Source of the DNA: Mycolicibacterium brisbanense
Lineage (GTDB): Bacteria > Actinomycetota > Actinomycetes > Mycobacteriales > Mycobacteriaceae
Length of the DNA: 64,000 nucleotides
Reading direction: 5' to 3'
NCBI RefSeq assembly: GCF_001570425.1
Contig: NZ_BCSX01000034.1
Coordinates: forward strand, 1 to 64,000
Of this stretch, positions 36,235 through 44,907 are shown one piece after another. Under the pieces are notes generated by a model, which did not search any database, had not been told where the DNA came from, and saw only the letters and a list, made by a program, of their open reading frames with translations. The position numbers and the translations under genes were made by a program. Position 1 is the first letter of the stretch. Each line of letters starts with the position of its first letter.

Positions 36235-36843
36235 ATGACTCAGAAAGACGTTGCAGGATTCTGGTTCGACCCGCTGTGCCCGTGGTGCTGGATCACGTCG
36301 CGCTGGATCCTCGAGGTGCAGAAGGTCCGCGACATCGACGTGCAGTTCCACGTGATGAGCCTGGCCGTGCTCAACGAGGGCCGCGACCTTCCCGAGAACT
36401 ACGTCGAGCTCATGAAGAAGGCCTGGGGCCCGGTGCGGGTCGCCATCGCCGCCGAGCAACTCAAGGGCCAGGAGATCCTCGCGCCGCTCTACACGGCGAT
36501 GGGGACCCGGATCCACAACCAGGACAACAAGGACTTCGACGCCGTGATCAAGGAGTCCCTGGAAGAGGTCGGCCTGCCCGCCGAACTGGCCGAGGCGGCC
36601 ACCACGGACAAATACGACGAGGCGCTGCGCAAGAGCCATCACGAGGGGATGGACGCCGTCGGTGACGACGTCGGCACCCCGACCATCCATGTCAACGGTG
36701 TGGCGTTCTTCGGTCCGGTGCTCTCGAAAATCCCGCGCGGGGAAGAGGCAGGCAAGCTCTGGGACGCGTCGGTTACCTTCGCGTCGTATCCGCATTTCTG
36801 GGAGCTCAAGCGCAGCCGCACCGAGGCGCCGCAATTCGACTGA
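36235..36843 (+). CDS. DsbA-family mycothiol-linked reductase (Rv2466c-like)
   Basis: 202 aa from the ATG at 36235 with GAGAGGA upstream. It has a thioredoxin fold with a DsbA-type helical insert and active site C15-P-W-C18. No signal peptide is present, so unlike exported DsbA it works in the cytosol. The M. tuberculosis counterpart Rv2466c is a mycothiol-dependent oxidoreductase involved in oxidative stress and nitro-prodrug activation. GTPTIHVNGVAFFGPVLSKIPRG carries the cis-Pro loop. The 257-bp divergent gap to the DUF732 gene has AT-rich stretches fit for promoters. Confidence 0.92.
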   Translation: MTQKDVAGFWFDPLCPWCWITSRWILEVQKVRDIDVQFHVMSLAVLNEGRDLPENYVELMKKAWGPVRVAIAAEQLKGQEILAPLYTAMGTRIHNQDNKDFDAVIKESLEEVGLPAELAEAATTDKYDEALRKSHHEGMDAVGDDVGTPTIHVNGVAFFGPVLSKIPRGEEAGKLWDASVTFASYPHFWELKRSRTEAPQFD

Positions 36844-36868
36844 GCGGCAGGCGCCGGCCGTGCCGACC

Positions 36869-38005
36869 TCAGCGCGCGTCGGCGAAGTCCGGGTTGGTGC
36901 CGTAGCGGTGTAAGCCCTCGCGGTCGAGTATCACCCCCAGGCCCGCCCCGTCGGGTACGGCCAGCATCCCGTCGCTGTCCAGTTCCCAGCCGCCGCAGAC
37001 CAATTCGTCGATATAGGCCGATCCGGTCTTGTATTCGACGAGATCTGTCCCGGCCAGTGCCGAGGCCAGGTGCAGGTCTGCCGCCAAGCCGATCGCGGTG
37101 TTCCAGCCGTGCGGTATCAGCCGCACGCCGCGGTCCTGGGCGGCCCAGCCGATGCGGCGCGATTCGCTGAGGCCACCACCCTTTGTGGTGTCGGGTTGCA
37201 CGATGTCGAAGGCGCCTGCCCCGAGGAACGGCAGGAACGACTGCCTGCGGGTGAGGACCTCGCCGCCGCTGATCGGCACCTTGGAGTGGCGCCTGAGTTC
37301 GACGAACCCGTCGATGTCGTCGGGTGCCAGCGCTTCCTCGAACCACGCGACGCCATACTCGGCGAGCATGTCTGCTGTGCGCTTGGCCCACGACAGTCCA
37401 CCGGGGAAGAACGCCTCGGATCCGCCGGCGTCGACGGCCAGCAGGTGGTCGCCGACGGCTTCCCTGGCCGCGGCCACCGTCTGCTCATCGGTTTCGGTGT
37501 CCACCCGGCCGAACTTCCACCAGCCGATCTTGAATGCCGTGAACCCCTGGTCGACCAGCGCCGACAGATTCTCGGTCATCACCGGTGCCTCGTCCATGAG
37601 CACCGAGGCGTACGGGCGTACCCGCTCGCGGTAGCGGCCGCCCAATAGCCGCCCCACCGGTTGCCCGAGCGCTTGTCCCGCCAGATCCCACAAAGCGATG
37701 TCGATGGCACTTGTGGCGTGGGTGAGCGAGCCGCCCCGGCCCATCCAGAACGCGCTCTGGTGCAGCGTCTCGGTGAGCCGATCGGCCTCCAGCGCGCTCT
37801 GCCCGATGAGTTGCGGCGCAAGCACATCCACCGCCGCGGCGACCAACCCCTCGGACGTGAAGGCGCTGCCGATGCCGACGTGCCCGCTGTCGGTGTGCAC
37901 GGCGACGAGGGTGTGTACGACGTCGTCGGGGCGCAGTTCGTTGGACCAGCCGCCCTCGGGCGTGGCGCCACGCAGACCGCATGTCTGAATGTGGGTGATT
38001 TTCAT
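36869..38005 (-). CDS. Enolase-superfamily (mandelate racemase/muconate lactonizing type) enzyme
   Basis: 378 aa from the ATG at 38005, with AGAGGAGC upstream. An N-terminal capping domain (about 1-125) precedes a TIM barrel. The metal ligands are visible as VDAGGS, FEEAL and SGGEV, about 25 residues apart, and a barrel-end HGWN could supply the acid/base histidine. At the usual KxK position it reads AFKIGWWK, so the first lysine is absent and the second is kept. It could be a dehydratase or epimerase; the neighbouring D-aminoacylase suggests an amino-acid or N-acyl-amino-acid substrate. Last gene of the leftward ABC transporter operon, 40 bp after the deacylase stop. Confidence 0.85.
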   Translation of the reverse strand: MKITHIQTCGLRGATPEGGWSNELRPDDVVHTLVAVHTDSGHVGIGSAFTSEGLVAAAVDVLAPQLIGQSALEADRLTETLHQSAFWMGRGGSLTHATSAIDIALWDLAGQALGQPVGRLLGGRYRERVRPYASVLMDEAPVMTENLSALVDQGFTAFKIGWWKFGRVDTETDEQTVAAAREAVGDHLLAVDAGGSEAFFPGGLSWAKRTADMLAEYGVAWFEEALAPDDIDGFVELRRHSKVPISGGEVLTRRQSFLPFLGAGAFDIVQPDTTKGGGLSESRRIGWAAQDRGVRLIPHGWNTAIGLAADLHLASALAGTDLVEYKTGSAYIDELVCGGWELDSDGMLAVPDGAGLGVILDREGLHRYGTNPDFADAR

Positions 38006-38045
38006 AGGTTTTGGTGCTCCTCTGGTGGTGTTGCGGTCGTGCACA

Positions 38046-39635
38046 TCACGGCCGGTGGGTGAGCATGAGACCCGGCCTGCGGCCGGTGTGGGTGGCGTCG
38101 GTGACGACGGGTACGCCGTTGACCCAGACGTGGCGGGCCGCGTCGGCGTATCGCTGCGGAAGGCTCCACGTGTCGGTGCGTTCCAGGATCGCCGGATCGA
38201 ACACGACGACGTCCGCGAATGCGCCGGCGCGCACCACGCCCCGGTCCCGCATGCCGAAATGTTCGGCGACCATGCCGGTCATCTTGTGGATCGCGGTCTC
38301 CAAAGACAGAGTTCCTGCCGGCACATGGTGCGCCAGATAATGCGTATGCCCGTGGTAGAACAGCGGATTACGGGTGCGGCCGGCAAGGGCGCCCTCTCGG
38401 CACGTGGTGAAGGCGTCGACCCCGAGCAGGAAGTGATCGTGTGCGATCGCCTCGGACAGGTGGCTCTCGGTGAACAGCTCGCCGAGCAACTGCACGCTGC
38501 CCATGTCGCTGCCGGCCGCGCAGAGGACGTCGAACAGGCACTCCCACTCGTCTGCGCCGTGACGCGCGGCGATCTCGGGAAACGTCAGCCCCTCCCATTC
38601 GGGGTGTGTCGGACTGACGCCGAGCCGAACGCGGTGCCACTGACCGCGATGCACGAAACGCCAGTACCGATCGCTGTCGCGGCGCACCCGTTCCCGGATC
38701 TCGCGGTTCGTGAGCAGCGCCGCGGCTTCGTCGGGGGAGCGTTCGGCCAGCCAGGGAGGAAGCAGTCCGGTGGCCATGCCGATGCCGTGCGGGTACGGCG
38801 TCATGTCGGCCAGCACGTCGGTGCCGCGCCGTCGCTCGTTGACCACCCGTTCGGCTGCTCGCTCCCAGGCGCCCGGTGTGGCTCCGGTGTCGTGCCGAAC
38901 ATTGAGGTGCGAGAGTTGGGCGCGTACGCCGCCGCCGGCGACGACCTCGAAGAACTCGTCGACGGCATCGTCGAGGCCGGCATCACGGTTGCGAATATGG
39001 CTGGCGTACATGCCCTTACGCTTGCCGGCTACTTGTGCGAGTGCGACGAGTTCTGCCGTCGCTGAGAAGCGTCCCGCACCGTATTCCAGGCCGCTGGAGA
39101 ATCCGATCGCGCCCGCGTCCATGGCTTCCTCGAGCAGGCGGAGCTGCTCGCGCGGCGGATCGTCGGCCCGGTGCGCTGCCGAACGCAGCGCGGTATGCCC
39201 GACGAACCACATGAGGTTCTGTGCCGTCGGGCCCGCGTGCACCCGCGTCATGTAGTCGCCGAAACCGCGCCAGTCGACGGGACCGTCGTAACCCAGCGCG
39301 CGCAACGCCCCCGCTGCTGCGTCGACGTCGTGGTCAGCGACGGGGGCGTAGGTGACACCGCAGTTGCCGACCACCTCGGTGGTGACGCCCTGATGGATCG
39401 TGCTGAACGCGTCGGGATTGCCCAGCGCCGACCAGTCGCTGTGGCTGTGCGGGTCGATGAGCCCCGGTGTGATGATCATGCCGGTGCAATCCAGCGTGAC
39501 GTCTGCCCTGGCGTCGGCCGACAACCCGACGTATTCGATGCGGTCGCCGCGTAGGCCCACGTCGGCTCGTTCGGCTGCCGCCCCGGTGCCGTCGACGATA
39601 TGCGCTCCGGTCAACATGAAGTCCAGTGCCGGCAC
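38046..39635 (-). CDS. N-acyl-D-amino-acid deacylase (amidohydrolase superfamily)
   Basis: 529 aa from a GTG at 39635, two bases from the transporter ATPase stop. Features are LDCTGMIITPGLIDPHSHSDWS (the HxH metal motif near residue 68), TEVVGNCGVTYAP with the family cysteine near 96, SSGLEYGAGRF, and the catalytic-domain ending GVVRAGAFADVVVFDP. It belongs to the D-aminoacylase/dihydroorotase-like group that releases D-amino acids from N-acyl forms. With an amino-acid ABC importer it would let the cell use N-acyl-D-amino acids from peptidoglycan or environmental peptides. A dihydropyrimidinase-like activity is less likely but cannot be excluded. Confidence 0.9.
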   Translation of the reverse strand: MPALDFMLTGAHIVDGTGAAAERADVGLRGDRIEYVGLSADARADVTLDCTGMIITPGLIDPHSHSDWSALGNPDAFSTIHQGVTTEVVGNCGVTYAPVADHDVDAAAGALRALGYDGPVDWRGFGDYMTRVHAGPTAQNLMWFVGHTALRSAAHRADDPPREQLRLLEEAMDAGAIGFSSGLEYGAGRFSATAELVALAQVAGKRKGMYASHIRNRDAGLDDAVDEFFEVVAGGGVRAQLSHLNVRHDTGATPGAWERAAERVVNERRRGTDVLADMTPYPHGIGMATGLLPPWLAERSPDEAAALLTNREIRERVRRDSDRYWRFVHRGQWHRVRLGVSPTHPEWEGLTFPEIAARHGADEWECLFDVLCAAGSDMGSVQLLGELFTESHLSEAIAHDHFLLGVDAFTTCREGALAGRTRNPLFYHGHTHYLAHHVPAGTLSLETAIHKMTGMVAEHFGMRDRGVVRAGAFADVVVFDPAILERTDTWSLPQRYADAARHVWVNGVPVVTDATHTGRRPGLMLTHRP

Positions 39636-39636
39636 G

Positions 39637-40365
39637 TCAGAGGACCTTGCTGAGGAACTCGCGGGTGCGGGGTTCGCGGGGCGACGTGAAAAGCTCGCTC
39701 GGCGAGGCTGTTTCGACGATGGCGCCCTTGTCCATGTAGATCACGCGATCGGAGACCTCGCGGGCGAAACCCATCTCATGGGTGACGACCACCATGGTCA
39801 TCCCGTCCGCGGCAAGGGCTTTCATCACCGCCAGCACTTCACCCACGATCTCCGGATCCAGCGCCGAGGTCGGTTCGTCGAACAGCATGATGGTGGGGTC
39901 CATCGCGAGCGCACGGGCTATGGCCACGCGTTGTTTTTGGCCGCCGGACAACGAATCGGGGTAGGCCTCGGCCTTGTCTGCCAGTCCAACTCGGTCCAGC
40001 AGGCTGCGCGCCCGGTCCGCGGCTTCGGTCTTGGTGCGCCCGAGTACCCGCCGGGGTGCCAGTGAGATGTTCTCGATCACGGTCATGTGCGGGAAAAGAT
40101 TGAAGTGCTGGAACACCATTCCCACGTCGCGGCGCACCACGGCCAGATCCGCGGTGTTCTCCTGCGGGCCCAGGACGTGCCCGTTGACCACGACTGTGCC
40201 GTGCGATGGGCGCTCGAGACCGTTCATGCAGCGCAGCAAGGTGCTCTTGCCTGAGCCCGAGGCGCCGATGATGCACACCACTTCTCGCGGTGCGACTCGG
40301 CACGAAACGCCGTGCAGCACTTCGGTATGGCCGAAGCTCATCCGTAGTCCGTCGACCTCGATCAT
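39637..40365 (-). CDS. Polar amino-acid ABC transporter, ATP-binding protein
   Basis: 242 aa. Walker A is GASGSGKST, the signature is LSGGQKQRVAIARAL, Walker B is IMLFDEPTSALDPE and the switch histidine is in VVTHEMGFAREV. Close to the GlnQ/HisP type. The start overlaps the stop of one permease by 4 bp, and the stop is 2 bp from the deacylase start, so the operon is tight. Energises import of the substrate bound by the lipoprotein at 41765-42577. Confidence 0.95.
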   Translation of the reverse strand: MIEVDGLRMSFGHTEVLHGVSCRVAPREVVCIIGASGSGKSTLLRCMNGLERPSHGTVVVNGHVLGPQENTADLAVVRRDVGMVFQHFNLFPHMTVIENISLAPRRVLGRTKTEAADRARSLLDRVGLADKAEAYPDSLSGGQKQRVAIARALAMDPTIMLFDEPTSALDPEIVGEVLAVMKALAADGMTMVVVTHEMGFAREVSDRVIYMDKGAIVETASPSELFTSPREPRTREFLSKVL

Positions 40366-41069
40366 TTCTTTGCTCCTGTGCTGAGGGTCAGGGTGTCGCC
40401 GACTTCGGGAGCCTTGACGTGGAACCCGAGGCGGCGCTCGTAGCGTCGGGCGAGGGCCGAGAGCGCGTAGCAGATGACGAAATAGCCGGCACCGACGATG
40501 AGGTAGGTGGTGATCGGATCGGCGGTCAGTGAGCTGACCACGTTGCCCGCCCTGGTCAGTTCGATCAGGCCGATCACCGCCACGAGCGAGCTGTCCTTGA
40601 TCAACACCACGAGGAAACCGACGCCCGGTGGCACGATCACGCGGGCGGCCTGGGGCAGGATCACCCAGCGCATGCGTTGGGGGTAGGACAGCCCGAGGGC
40701 CTCGGCTGCTTCGAACTGCCCCCGTGGCACGGCCTGGATGCTGCCCCGGACCAACTCCGCGATATAGGCCGAAGCGAACACCGAAAGAGCGATGACGGCT
40801 GCCCAGTATTCGGAGAGGCTACTGCCGGGGGCCAGCAGCGGAATACCGAAGTACACGAAGAAGATGATCAGCAACACCGGTACACCGCGAATCACCGCGA
40901 CATAGAGCGCGGCCACCCACCGTAGGGTACGCACCGTTGCGGTCGACATCAGCCCGATGGCGATGCCCAGCAGCCCACCGAAAAGCACTGAGAGCGTACA
41001 GATCTGAACCGTGACCAGGGCGCCCTGCCACAGCAGCGACAGGTGCTGGGTGCCGAGTCCCTCGAACAT
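40362..41069 (-). CDS. Amino-acid ABC transporter permease 1
   Basis: 235 aa from the ATG at 41069, sharing one base with the preceding permease stop (TGATG). It has about five membrane helices and the ATPase-contact EAA loop EAAEALGLSYPQRMRWVILPQA near residue 145. HisM/GlnP family. It pairs with the adjacent permease to form the heterodimeric channel. A longer open frame upstream covers the other permease in another frame and is not real. Confidence 0.93.
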   Translation of the reverse strand: MFEGLGTQHLSLLWQGALVTVQICTLSVLFGGLLGIAIGLMSTATVRTLRWVAALYVAVIRGVPVLLIIFFVYFGIPLLAPGSSLSEYWAAVIALSVFASAYIAELVRGSIQAVPRGQFEAAEALGLSYPQRMRWVILPQAARVIVPPGVGFLVVLIKDSSLVAVIGLIELTRAGNVVSSLTADPITTYLIVGAGYFVICYALSALARRYERRLGFHVKAPEVGDTLTLSTGAKK

Positions 41070-41731
41070 CACGCCACCTTCCACTTGATGAGCCGGCTTT
41101 CGGCGAGCCGGGAGGCGCTCGCGATGAACAGCGCGACGGCGAAATAGAGCAAGCCGCCAACGGAGAAGGCCTCGATGGTGCGGAACGTCGTCGACGTGAT
41201 CCCCATCATCACGTGCATCAAGTCCGGCAGTGAGACCACCGACGTGATCGACGAGGCCAGGAACAGCAGGATGGTCTGATTGGTGATGGCCGGTACGACG
41301 TTGCGCATCGCGGGCGGAAACATCACCCGCCAGAACGTGTCTTTGGGGCTGAGGCCAAGTGCCGCACCGGCTTCGCGCAACCCGTTCGGTACCGACTGAA
41401 AGCCTGCGCGGTAGATCTCGGCCATGTAGGCCGCGTTGTTGATGCTGAGTGTGAGGACGCCCGCCGCGATCGGGTCCAGGTTCACGCCGGCCTGTGGCAG
41501 CGCGAAATAGACGAGATAGAGCTGCAGTAGGAGAGGGGTGTTGCGGATGACCTCGATGTAGGTGGTCGCCGCGGTGCGCAATACCGCCAGCCGTGCGGTG
41601 CGTCCGACGTAGAGCAGGATCCCGAACGCGCCGCCCGCGACGGCCGCGGCGAGGCTCACCGCGATGCTGATCGCGAGACCTTTCAACAATGGGCCGAGGT
41701 ACGGGATCAGGTCGCCGTAGTAGAGCTGCAT
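41069..41731 (-). CDS. Amino-acid ABC transporter permease 2
   Basis: 220 aa from the ATG at 41731. HisM/GlnP-type membrane protein with typical SLAAAVAGGAFGILLYVGR, VIRNTPLLLQLYLVYFALP and the EAA loop EAGAALGLSPKDTFWRVMFPPAM near residue 130. It forms the second half of the channel. It lies 33 bp after the binding-protein gene. Confidence 0.93.
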   Translation of the reverse strand: MQLYYGDLIPYLGPLLKGLAISIAVSLAAAVAGGAFGILLYVGRTARLAVLRTAATTYIEVIRNTPLLLQLYLVYFALPQAGVNLDPIAAGVLTLSINNAAYMAEIYRAGFQSVPNGLREAGAALGLSPKDTFWRVMFPPAMRNVVPAITNQTILLFLASSITSVVSLPDLMHVMMGITSTTFRTIEAFSVGGLLYFAVALFIASASRLAESRLIKWKVA

Positions 41732-41764
41732 GGTGTGTCCTGAAATGAGTTGGTGTGCAGCCGA

Positions 41765-42577
41765 TTACTTGATGAGCTCGGGTATGTCCACACCGAGCCA
41801 TTTGCGGTAGGACTCGTTGGCGGCCTTGCTGATGTTGTAGTTGAGGATGAAGTTGTTCAGGTAGTTGAGCCAGAGCTGATCGCCCATCTTGACCCCGAAC
41901 GACACGAACGACGGGGCCAGCGGGGGAGCTTCGAGAACGCGCACCGCGCCGCCCTCGCTGGAGCGGATGCCCGCGACCACGGCGGTGCTCTCCATCAGCG
42001 CATCGACTTTTCCACTGCGCAGCGCCTGGATGGAGTCGGCTACCGATTCGAACAGGCTGGGCTTGGCCTGCGGGAATTCGGATTCCAGGATGGTGGCGGG
42101 CACGCTGCCGCGCGTCGCGGCGACGGTGCGACCGGCGAGATCGTCATAGCTGTGGACCGGGCTGTTGGCGGGCACCACGACCAGCTGGCCTTCGGACGCA
42201 TAAGGCCGGGTGAGCGCGACGACCTGGGCGCGCTCGTCGAGGTTGGTCAGCGCGGCGATGATGACGTCAGCTTTTCCGGTCTCCAGCATGGGAATTCGGC
42301 TGGCGTTGGTGGTGCTGACGAACTGGACCTGTGCACTCAGCGAGTTCGCGAGCGCCCGGGCCTTGTCGATGTCGAAGCCCTGGTAGTCGCCCGAGGCGTT
42401 CATCACGCCGTACGGCGGCGCGTCAGCGAAGACGCCGATGGTGAGCTTCTTGGAGCTCAGAACCTTGGACAAGACGCTGGGCTGAGATGTGCCGGCTTGA
42501 CCGGACGAAGTGCAACCGGCCAGGAGTGCTGCAGTCGCCGCGAGCGCGATGACCACCGCGCAGATGCCTTTGCGCAT
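41765..42577 (-). CDS. Amino-acid ABC transporter substrate-binding lipoprotein
   Basis: 270 aa. Lipoprotein signal with lipobox LLAGC (Cys22). It is a family 3 solute-binding protein: LTIGVFADAPPYGVMNASGDYQGFDIDKARALA at the start of lobe 1 and DYQGFDID as the conserved pattern. In the usual ligand-carboxylate arginine area it has TRPYASEGQLVVV. The ligand is probably a polar amino acid or an N-acylated derivative, judging from the deacylase in the same operon. First gene of the leftward operon; the divergent GntR gene starts 187 bp away. Confidence 0.92.
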   Translation of the reverse strand: MRKGICAVVIALAATAALLAGCTSSGQAGTSQPSVLSKVLSSKKLTIGVFADAPPYGVMNASGDYQGFDIDKARALANSLSAQVQFVSTTNASRIPMLETGKADVIIAALTNLDERAQVVALTRPYASEGQLVVVPANSPVHSYDDLAGRTVAATRGSVPATILESEFPQAKPSLFESVADSIQALRSGKVDALMESTAVVAGIRSSEGGAVRVLEAPPLAPSFVSFGVKMGDQLWLNYLNNFILNYNISKAANESYRKWLGVDIPELIK

Positions 42578-42641
42578 GAGTTTCCTTTGCTCAGAAGAGA
42601 TTTCGACTCCGGGAAGCGCGGGGATGTGTCCGCCGGCCGAA

Positions 42642-42675
42642 GTAGATCAGAGATTATCTATAATTTGTAATCTAC
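42642..42675. promoter_or_regulatory. AT-rich pseudo-palindrome with -10 box between SBP and gntR
   Basis: GTAGATCA (from 42642) is mirrored by TAATCTAC ending at 42675, and AGATTA (42651-42656) by TAATCT (42668-42673). A consensus TATAAT lies in the middle at 42659-42664. The site is centred in the divergent gap and is the obvious place for the GntR protein to control one or both operons. Confidence 0.55.
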
Positions 42676-42764
42676 GCAACAGTGTGGGTCGTGGACGCCG
42701 CTGCATAGGATTGGCGCCCACGGGGTGACCTGGTGGAGGGAGAGGGACGATTGACGGAGCAACG

Positions 42765-43442
42765 GTGACCGGGGCCGCGCAACCGCTGGCCGCCGCCGCA
42801 TTGTCGACTTCCTCGCGGCGACATCAGATCGCGGATTGGCTACGCGAGCAGATCGTCAAAGGCGCATTGCCCTCGGGCGCGCAACTCAAACAGGATGTGT
42901 TGGCCGCGCACCTCAACACGAGCCCCGGCCCGGTGCGGGAAGCCCTGCGACAGCTCGAAAGCGAAGGGTTGGTGCATCACATACCCAACCGCGGGGCGTT
43001 CGTGGCGACGGTGAGCGCCGACGAACTGCTGGGAGTGCTGCTCCCGGTGCGGCTGGCCATCGAACAGTTCGCCGTTGAGACAGTCTGCGCCGATCCGGCG
43101 GTGTTGGCCGAGCTCGAACGGCTGGTGGCGCTCATGGACGACGCGGCCGGTGCCGGCGATCTCGAACAACTCAACGACCTCGACGTGCTGTTCCACGAGA
43201 CGATCGTCCGGGCCGCCAAATCCGAACACGCCATGCAGCTGTGGACCAGCGTGCAGCCACGCATCCGGATGCAGATCTACCGTCTCGCGAAGCGCCACGA
43301 CACGCTGTTCGAGATCCCCGAAGAACACCGTGCGCTGCTGGAGGCCATCAAAAACGGTAGTCCCGACAACCGCCGATCGGCGTTGGATGCCCATATCGTC
43401 GCGAGTGCGAGGGAGTTGCTTGCCGTCGCGGACAGTGAGTAA
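42765..43442 (+). CDS. GntR-family (FadR/FCD subfamily) transcriptional regulator
   Basis: 225 aa from a GTG at 42765. The winged helix (about 18-80) contains LREQIVKGALPSGAQLKQDVLAAHLNTSPGPVREALRQLESEGLV. The C-terminal FCD domain (about 90-215) has the metal/ligand-binding histidine pattern with NDLDVLFHETIV, AHIVASARELL and an Asp/His set typical of VanR/FadR types. It sits between two divergent accessory operons, so it probably senses a substrate of one of them. The downstream permease-deaminase-oxygenase genes follow on the same strand after 70 bp. Confidence 0.9.
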   Translation: MTGAAQPLAAAALSTSSRRHQIADWLREQIVKGALPSGAQLKQDVLAAHLNTSPGPVREALRQLESEGLVHHIPNRGAFVATVSADELLGVLLPVRLAIEQFAVETVCADPAVLAELERLVALMDDAAGAGDLEQLNDLDVLFHETIVRAAKSEHAMQLWTSVQPRIRMQIYRLAKRHDTLFEIPEEHRALLEAIKNGSPDNRRSALDAHIVASARELLAVADSE

Positions 43443-43483
43443 TGCCCTCGAATTGCCGCCCAACCTCCGCGTTCAGGTTGCGT

Positions 43484-43509
43484 TACACCGCGGTTCACGC
43501 CACGGTGTA
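43484..43509 (+). promoter_or_regulatory. Inverted repeat immediately before the nucleobase permease start
   Basis: TACACCG (43484-43490) pairs with CGGTGTA (43503-43509), ending 3 nt before the ATG at 43513. No ribosome binding site is visible there. It may be an operator or a leader hairpin. Confidence 0.4.
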
Positions 43510-43512
43510 CGC

Positions 43513-44907
43513 ATGACAGCGGCTGAGCCCAGCACCGACGGTTCCTACCGGGATCGCATCGCGGCCGTCGAACCCGGCGGCAACGAGTTCATCGCCGAGG
43601 CTGACCGGCACGGAAAGCCCAGGCAGCTGTTCTGGACGTGGACCTCGCCCAACCTGGAGTTCGCGACCGTGTTCGTCGGGGTGCTCGCCGTGGCGTACTA
43701 CGGCATGACGTTCTGGCAGGCGGTCGCAGGCATCGTCATCGGCACCGGCCTTGGTGCGATCGCGCACTACTTTCTGTCCGCGCGCGGGCCCCTGCATGGC
43801 GTCCCGCAGATGGTGCTCGGCCGGCTGCCGTTCGGGTTCAAGGGCAATGCCGTACCCGCCGTACTCATGTCGGTGACGGCGGGCGTCGGCTGGTTCGCAA
43901 CCAACAGCGTCAGTGGCGCGTTCGCGTTGGCAACCTTGTTCGGCATCGGGCCGCTGCTGGCTCTGGTGATCGTCGTGGTGGTGCAGACGGCGCTGGCCTT
44001 CTTCGGTCACAATCTGGTCCAGGCGTTCGAGCGGTGGGCGTTTCCGGTGCTGGCGGTCATCTTCGCGGTCACCTCGGTGGCGATCCTGGTCAAATCCCAC
44101 CTCGGTGCGCCTGCGGCTGCCGGCGGCGTGGGCGGTCTGGGCGGATTCCTTCTCACGGTCGGCACGGCGTTCGGCTACGCCGCCGGATGGACGCCCTATG
44201 CCGCCGATTACACCCGCTATCTGCCGTCGTCGGTGAACACCGCCCGCACCGGTTTCTTCGCTGCCGCAGGGCTCTTCGTGTCCTGCGTGATACTCGAAGC
44301 AGTCGGCGCCGCGTCGGTGACCATCGGACCCGCGCTGTCGGAGAATCCCACCGAGGCATTCACCTCCGAGCTGAGCCCGTGGCTGGGGAAGCTCACCCTG
44401 CTGGCCATCGCGATCGGTGCCGTCGCCGCCAACGCGATCAACGTCTACTCGGGCGCCATGGCATTCGTGACCATCGGTACCAAGCTGCCGCATCACGTCG
44501 CCCGCGCATTGGTCACCGCCTTCTTCGGCGTGGCCGGATTCCTGATCGCGTGGTGGGCGTTGGCCGATGCCGCCGCCAGCTACGAGGCGTTCCTGCTGAT
44601 CATCGCGTACTGGATCGGCCCGTGGCTCGGCGTGGTGTTCGCCGACCAGTATCTGCGGGGCGACCAACCCGTGGCGCAGTTCCTCTACGACCGGACCTAC
44701 AGTAACTGGCCGGGCCTGTTGTCGTTCCTGATCGGATTGGTGGTGTCGGTGGCGTTGTTCTGCAATCAAGCGAACTTCGTCGGCTTCGTGGCCCGGGCGG
44801 TGCCCCAACTCGGTGACATCACCTTCTTCGTCGGATTCCTCATCGCGGGCGGCTGTTACCTGGTGTTGTGCCGGTCCAAGCTCGCGGCAGAAAGGGCGGT
44901 GGCATGA
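43513..44907 (+). CDS. NCS1-family nucleobase (cytosine/purine) permease
   Basis: 464 aa from the ATG at 43513; open frame upstream belongs to another frame of the gntR gene. It has twelve membrane helices with the NCS1 features WTSPNLEFATVFVGVLAVAYYGMTFWQAV near residue 38, GPLHGVPQMVLGRLPFGFKGN and SGAMAFVTIGTKLP. The family carries cytosine, adenine, uracil or allantoin with H+ or Na+. The next gene, a cytosine-deaminase-like enzyme overlapping by 4 bp, suggests cytosine or a methylated or other modified pyrimidine as the substrate. Confidence 0.92.
   Translation: MTAAEPSTDGSYRDRIAAVEPGGNEFIAEADRHGKPRQLFWTWTSPNLEFATVFVGVLAVAYYGMTFWQAVAGIVIGTGLGAIAHYFLSARGPLHGVPQMVLGRLPFGFKGNAVPAVLMSVTAGVGWFATNSVSGAFALATLFGIGPLLALVIVVVVQTALAFFGHNLVQAFERWAFPVLAVIFAVTSVAILVKSHLGAPAAAGGVGGLGGFLLTVGTAFGYAAGWTPYAADYTRYLPSSVNTARTGFFAAAGLFVSCVILEAVGAASVTIGPALSENPTEAFTSELSPWLGKLTLLAIAIGAVAANAINVYSGAMAFVTIGTKLPHHVARALVTAFFGVAGFLIAWWALADAAASYEAFLLIIAYWIGPWLGVVFADQYLRGDQPVAQFLYDRTYSNWPGLLSFLIGLVVSVALFCNQANFVGFVARAVPQLGDITFFVGFLIAGGCYLVLCRSKLAAERAVA

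Noticed and set aside
41070..41801. N-terminal extension of permease 1
   Set aside because: The extra 244 codons are another frame of permease 2; the ATG at 41069 matches family length.
43495..44808. 437-codon minus-strand frame opposite the nucleobase permease
   Set aside because: Antisense to a clear twelve-helix permease; no family signature or start signal.
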